This document shows positions 60,732 to 64,000 of a stretch of 64,000 bases of DNA, one piece after another. Below the pieces are notes generated by a model. It did not search any database, was not told the origin of the DNA, and saw only the letters and a list, made by a program, of their open reading frames with translations. The position numbers and the translations under genes are program-made. The first letter of the stretch is position 1; each line of letters begins with the position of its first letter. Location of the stretch: contig NZ_VDUZ01000027.1 in NCBI RefSeq assembly GCF_008039615.1, forward strand, positions 51,452 through 115,451, read 5' to 3'. The DNA comes from Vineibacter terrae. GTDB lineage: Bacteria > Pseudomonadota > Alphaproteobacteria > Reyranellales > Reyranellaceae.

Positions 60732-61301
60732 TCAGTCCTTGGCCCGCTCGATGTACTCGCCGGTCTCGGTGTTGACCACGACGCGCGTGCCGGCGGCGAC
60801 GTGCGGCGGCACCATCACCCGCACGCCGTTCTCGAGCAGCGCGGGCTTGTAGGACGAGGACGCCGTCTGGCCCTTCACCACCGCGTCAGCCTCGACGATC
60901 TTCAACGTCACCGACTTGGGGATCTCGATGCCGACCGGCGTGGTCTCGTGCATCGAGACGGTGACATCCATTCCGTCCTGGAGGAACTGCGCCCGCTGGG
61001 CGCCGATCTGGTCCTCCTGCATGGTGAACTGATCGTAGCTTTCCTTGTTCATGAAGTGAAAGCCGTCACCGTCCTTGTACAGGAACTGGCAGTCGTGGTC
61101 GTCGATGCGCACCAGCTCCACGGTCTCGCCGCTGCGGAACCGCTCCTGGAGCTTGTTGCCTTCCTTCAGGGCCCGGGCCTCCAGCGCGACGAAGGCGCCG
61201 CCCTTGCCCGGTGTGATGTGCTCGACCTTGATCGCGGCAAAGAGACGGCCGTTGTAGTCGATCACATTGCCGACGCGGATCGAGTTGATGGGAACCTTCA
61301 T
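60732..61301 (-). CDS. efp: Translation elongation factor P
   Basis: A 189-residue three-domain EF-P: MKVPINSIRVGNVIDYNGRL, the loop TPGKGGAFVA with Lys33 at the usual modified position, VELVRIDDHDCQFLYKDGDG (domain II), and GTRVVVNTETGEYIERAKD. It rescues ribosomes stalled at polyproline; the MotA/OmpA-like genes nearby encode Pro-rich segments. The ATG at 61299-61301 gives the right length. I did not see a lysine-modification gene (epmA/epmB) in the window. Confidence 0.97.
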   Translation of the reverse strand: MKVPINSIRVGNVIDYNGRLFAAIKVEHITPGKGGAFVALEARALKEGNKLQERFRSGETVELVRIDDHDCQFLYKDGDGFHFMNKESYDQFTMQEDQIGAQRAQFLQDGMDVTVSMHETTPVGIEIPKSVTLKIVEADAVVKGQTASSSYKPALLENGVRVMVPPHVAAGTRVVVNTETGEYIERAKD

Positions 61302-61336
61302 GGGTGCCGATTTGAGAGTAGGGAGTGAAAATGGTC

Positions 61337-61358
61337 CGGGGGCGGTCCCCCGCCCCCG
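61337..61358. other. Stem-loop in the efp 5' leader
   Basis: CGGGGGCGG-TCCC-CCGCCCCCG, a nine-base GC-only stem 36 bases upstream of the efp start codon. It may be an upstream gene's terminator relic or a leader structure controlling efp. Confidence 0.5.
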
Positions 61359-61547
61359 AAAGCGGGCGGAACCTATCAGAGGGGCTTTCGTGAGGCAACC
61401 GGGCAGGGCTGCGTCGTGAACGACGCGGCCGGGCGGCAGGCGGCGGCGCCGGCGGTCGCTGCCGCAGTTTCGCCCGATTGCCGGCCGTATCCTCGCTGGA
61501 TAGGTGAAGGGAGCGCCCGAAACCCTTGTCGCAGGAGGGATGTTGTC

Positions 61548-61889
61548 ATGTTCGAGCACATCCTGGCCCTGGTCCTGTACGGCGCCGCCAGCCCCTGGGA
61601 GGCCGGCGACCCCGCGTCGCATACATGGACCCTGCAGCTCGACGTCAGCGGCCAGCCATCGGCGGTCTGCAACGGCGCCCGCCTGGACGTGCCGGTGGCC
61701 GAGGGTGGCCTGATCTATTTCGAGTCCAAAGGCGTCTGGTACGAGGGCGCGGAAGCCGCCAACGGCATGCTCGTGCTGCTGAGCGACGGCGAGCGGCCGC
61801 TGTCGCTGTCCGGCGATCCGCGCGCCGGCGGCCGCTGGAGCCGCGGCGGGGATGGCGCCTGCGCCGGCTCCTGGCGCGTGGCGCCCTGA
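61548..61889 (+). CDS. Small protein of unknown function
   Basis: A 113-residue protein. GCAGGAGGG lies ten bases upstream of the ATG at 61548. TWTLQLDVSGQPSAVCNGARL and GGLIYFESKGVWYEGAEAANG read as beta strands of a small domain; two Cys are present (AVCNG and GACAG). The first residues FEHILALVLYGAAS are hydrophobic but too short and uncharged to be sure of a signal. No family recognised. It is divergent from efp and convergent with the YtkA/FixH-like gene, nine bases apart. Confidence 0.6.
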   Translation: MFEHILALVLYGAASPWEAGDPASHTWTLQLDVSGQPSAVCNGARLDVPVAEGGLIYFESKGVWYEGAEAANGMLVLLSDGERPLSLSGDPRAGGRWSRGGDGACAGSWRVAP

Positions 61890-61898
61890 GCGCAGCCC

Positions 61899-62300
61899 TC
61901 ACCGCGTCGCGGCCGGCGTGACCTTGTCGGGCTGGAAATCGAGCTTGCGCACCACGATGTCGGGGCGCGGCCCCTTGACCTGCACCTTCACCGCCCATTC
62001 GCCCGTCATCTCGAGCTCGATCCGCCCCTGATAGGCGCCCGGCTGCCCGGCGACAGGCATCGCGCGCACCGGCTGGACGCTGTGCGCCATGGGCATCGAG
62101 GGCATCTCGGCGGACAGGGTCAGGTCGGTTCCTTCGATCGGCTTGCCGGCAGCATCGGCAATGCGCACCGTGCACAGATAGGCCAGGGCGGCGTCGGCCG
62201 GCTGGCAGTCGAGGTCGACGCGCTGGCGTGTCCCCTGGGCCCAGGCCGGGACGCTCAAAAGGGTGATCGCAGTCGCCAGCACCGCCGTCAGCTGTGTCAT
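61899..62300 (-). CDS. YtkA/FixH-like exported protein
   Basis: A 133-residue protein: signal peptide MTQLTAVLATAITLLSVPAWA, then an immunoglobulin-like domain with LTLSAEMPSMPMAHSVQP (Met-rich, Met/His possibly Cu-binding) and AYQGRIELEMTGEWAVKVQV. The MP(S/G)M block and GxWxVxV end match YtkA-like/FixH-like periplasmic domains associated with copper or cytochrome oxidase assembly. Its ATG overlaps the stop of the ABC ATPase gene (ATGA), an odd partnership. Confidence 0.78.
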   Translation of the reverse strand: MTQLTAVLATAITLLSVPAWAQGTRQRVDLDCQPADAALAYLCTVRIADAAGKPIEGTDLTLSAEMPSMPMAHSVQPVRAMPVAGQPGAYQGRIELEMTGEWAVKVQVKGPRPDIVVRKLDFQPDKVTPAATR

Positions 62301-63022
62301 CGCCGCTCTTCCCTCGAGGGATTGCCGAGATAGGCCACGCCGAGTCCAACCGCACCGCGCAAGGACAGCGCCGGGCCGTCGGCCACGATCCGGCCCTGGG
62401 CCATCACCAGCCCCCGGTCGGCGATGCCCAGCGCCAGGGCGGCGTTCTGCTCGATCAGCAGCACGGCCGTGCCGCTGGCGCGCAGGCCGGCGATGACATC
62501 AAGGGTCGCCTGCGCCGCGTGCGGGCCCAGGCCCAGGGTCGGCTCGTCGATCAGCAACGCCCGCGGCTGCGCCATCAGCGCGCGTGCCACGACCAGCCAC
62601 TGACGCTCGCCGCCGCTCAGCGCCGCCGCCGGCTGCGCGAGCCTGTCGCGCAGGCCGGGAAACCACGGCAGCACCGTCTCGAGGCGCTGCCGCGCCAGCC
62701 GCAGCGAACCCAGCACATGCGCTCCCGCCAGCAGGTTGTCGCGCACGCTCAAGGTCAGGGCCAGCGGCCGGCCCTCGGGCACATGCGTGAGGCCGCGCGC
62801 CGCGATCGCAGCGGCATCCAGCCGCGTGATGTCGGTGCCGGCGAAGCGCACGCTGCCCGCGACCGGCCGGTGGGTGCCGGCGATGGCGCGGGCCAGCGTG
62901 CTCTTGCCGGCGCCATTGGGACCCACCAGCGCCACAAGCTCGGTCGCGGCCACGTGCAGCGACACGTCACGCACCGCCAATGTCGCGCCATGGCATGCCG
63001 TCAGGCCCTGGACCTCAAGCAT
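62297..63022 (-). CDS. ABC transporter ATPase, LivF-like (third Liv-type system)
   Basis: A 241-residue ATPase: Walker A GPNGAGKST near residues 34-42, signature LSGGERQWLVVARAL, Walker B LLIDEPTLGLGP, switch IEQNAAL. The ATG at 63020-63022 overlaps the permease stop by eight bases. LivG, LivH and the binding protein are not in the window and presumably lie to the right. It ends in an ATGA overlap with the YtkA-like gene. Confidence 0.9.
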   Translation of the reverse strand: MLEVQGLTACHGATLAVRDVSLHVAATELVALVGPNGAGKSTLARAIAGTHRPVAGSVRFAGTDITRLDAAAIAARGLTHVPEGRPLALTLSVRDNLLAGAHVLGSLRLARQRLETVLPWFPGLRDRLAQPAAALSGGERQWLVVARALMAQPRALLIDEPTLGLGPHAAQATLDVIAGLRASGTAVLLIEQNAALALGIADRGLVMAQGRIVADGPALSLRGAVGLGVAYLGNPSREERR

Positions 63023-63920
63023 GGCGTGTCCGCCGGGCGAGCCGCGAGCGCAGGCGTTGCATCGTGGCCTCGTCGAGCAGGCCACGCGGGCGCCAGATCA
63101 GCAGCAGCGCCACCAGGCCACCGAACACGATCATGCGCCAGCCCTGGAACAGGCGGCTGGATTCCAGGATGCCGAGATCGATCAGCACGCCGATCAGCGG
63201 GCCAAAGGCGGTGCCCAGGCCACCGATCAGACCATAGGCCAGCGCGTGCACGCCCAGCATGACGTCGAAGAGCCGCGGCTCGATGTAGGTGTTGAGATGC
63301 GCGTAGAGCCCGCCGCCCAGTCCCGCGATGGCGCCGGCCACAGCGGCGGTAGCCACGCGCAGGCGGGCCACGTCGGTGCCCAGCAGGCGTGCCAGCACCG
63401 GGTCCTGGCCGGTGGCGCGCAGCGCCACGCCGGCACGGCTGCGCTCGAACAGGATCAGGGCCAGCAGCGTGATCAGCAGCAGCGCCCAGATCAGGGCCAT
63501 GAACGAAAGCGGGTCCCAGCCGTCCTGGAAGGCCCGGCGGATGCCGTTGAAGCCGTTGGGGCCGTCCGGCCCGGTGAGCTCGCCGTCGACCGCTCGCTGG
63601 TAGCGCCACAAATCCAGCGCCAGGCGCGTCGTCTCGGCGAAGGCGAGTGTCGCGATCGCGAAATAGAGCCCATGCAGGCGCCGTGTCAGGAAACCGACGG
63701 CGCCGCCCCCGAGGCCGCCCACCAGCGCGCCCAGCCCCAACGCCACGGCGAGCGGCCAGTCCCACAGCGTGCTGGCGATGCCGGCGGCATAGGCGCCCAG
63801 CCCGAAATATGCCTGCTGGCCGAAGGAGATCGCACCGCTGATCAGCAGCAGGTACGCCGACAGCGCCACGAACGCGATCATGCCGACATTGCTGGCCAGC
63901 CCGACCGCGAACCCGTTCAT
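63015..63920 (-). CDS. ABC transporter permease, LivM-like (third Liv-type system)
   Basis: A 301-residue permease of about eight to ten helices: LLLISGAISFGQQAYFGLGAY near residues 24-44 and AYGLIGGLGTAFGPLIGVLID near the end are LivM blocks. The ATG at 63918-63920 gives a standard N-terminus (MNGFAVGLASNVGM); a GTG at 63959 would add 13 basic residues and would begin inside an inverted repeat. LivH probably lies just beyond the right edge. Confidence 0.9.
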   Translation of the reverse strand: MNGFAVGLASNVGMIAFVALSAYLLLISGAISFGQQAYFGLGAYAAGIASTLWDWPLAVALGLGALVGGLGGGAVGFLTRRLHGLYFAIATLAFAETTRLALDLWRYQRAVDGELTGPDGPNGFNGIRRAFQDGWDPLSFMALIWALLLITLLALILFERSRAGVALRATGQDPVLARLLGTDVARLRVATAAVAGAIAGLGGGLYAHLNTYIEPRLFDVMLGVHALAYGLIGGLGTAFGPLIGVLIDLGILESSRLFQGWRMIVFGGLVALLLIWRPRGLLDEATMQRLRSRLARRTRHA

Positions 63921-63939
63921 GGCGGCAGCCTTTTGGACC

Positions 63940-64000
63940 GCGCGCGTCCACGCGCGCACCGGCGCGTCAGCGCCGGATCATGAGCGCGCGTGGACGCGCG
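63940..64000. repeat. GCGCGCGT palindromes at the right edge
   Basis: GCGCGCGT-CC-ACGCGCGC at 63940-63957 and its inverted copy GCGCGCGT-GG-ACGCGCG at 63984-64000 (cut by the edge) flank GGCGC-GTCA-GCGCC. Each is a near-perfect palindrome and the two can pair with each other. It lies upstream of the LivM-like gene. Confidence 0.6.

Overview
The window looks like chromosomal DNA of a GC-rich alphaproteobacterium of the Rhizobiales/Rhodospirillales type. This is inferred from the high GC content, the Aap-type general amino-acid transporter, the number of Liv-type ABC systems, the FolM/FolB-like pterin pair, and composite hairpin repeats containing CCTCTCCCGC/GCGGGAGAGG. I saw no rRNA, tRNA, CRISPR array, insertion sequence, phage gene or replication origin. 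The content is mostly nutrient uptake and catabolism, with a surface-sugar cluster and a few housekeeping genes. Many neighbouring genes are tightly coupled by ATGA stop/start overlaps.

Layout. 0-9.3 kb (minus): an SCP-x-type thiolase cut by the left edge, an acyl-CoA ligase, a fumarate-reductase/ketosteroid-dehydrogenase-like flavoprotein, a complete Liv-type ABC importer and a divergently regulated TetR gene. A TGAATG-TT-CATTCA palindrome lies between importer and regulator. Together they look like uptake and CoA-dependent degradation of a hydrophobic or cyclic acid. 9.4-11.4 kb: a nitronate monooxygenase and a TauD-family dioxygenase. 11.5-15.9 kb (plus): a sugar-type ABC importer (binding protein and two permeases, no ATPase) with a VOC protein. 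15.9-19.1 kb (minus): DUF1445 hydro-lyase, an SDR and an L-2-hydroxyglutarate oxidase-like flavoprotein. 19.1-21.6 kb (plus): a pteridine-reductase-like SDR coupled to folB, then an MscS channel.

21.7-30 kb: an amide-utilisation locus. It has an amidase whose Lys96/Ser171/Ser195 triad numbering fits the nitrile-hydratase-associated Rhodococcus amidase, a urea/short-chain-amide type ABC importer, an AmiC/NhlC-like binding protein without a clear signal peptide (probably a cytosolic sensor), and a divergent MarR regulator. 30-35.1 kb: assorted enzymes, a metallothionein-like protein, an SCP2-like protein coupled to an alpha/beta hydrolase, and two coupled EamA exporters. 35.2-40.4 kb: a dTDP-3-amino-3,6-dideoxyhexose cluster (ketoisomerase, aminotransferase, Wzx flippase, RmlB, methyltransferase). 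40.4-45.1 kb: aapJQMP, with a terminator between aapJ and the permeases. 45.3-46.9 kb: an M23 peptidase.

47.1-52.7 kb is the most unusual part. A short PaaA-like diiron oxygenase subunit stands without PaaB/C/D. It is linked to a 2Fe-2S/FAD reductase, an SDR and an alpha/beta hydrolase, and is divergent from a MarR gene followed by a hotdog thioesterase and another SDR. An ATTGTT-N9-AACAAT operator candidate sits in the divergent gap. 52.7-56.1 kb: TerC, DUF169 coupled to a 2H phosphoesterase, and a beta-propeller lactonase. 56.1-61.3 kb (minus): a MotB/MotA-like stator pair, another proline-rich OmpA-like protein, an inositol-monophosphatase family enzyme and efp. 61.5-64 kb: a small unknown protein, a YtkA/FixH-like periplasmic protein and the start of another Liv-type ABC system that runs to the right edge.
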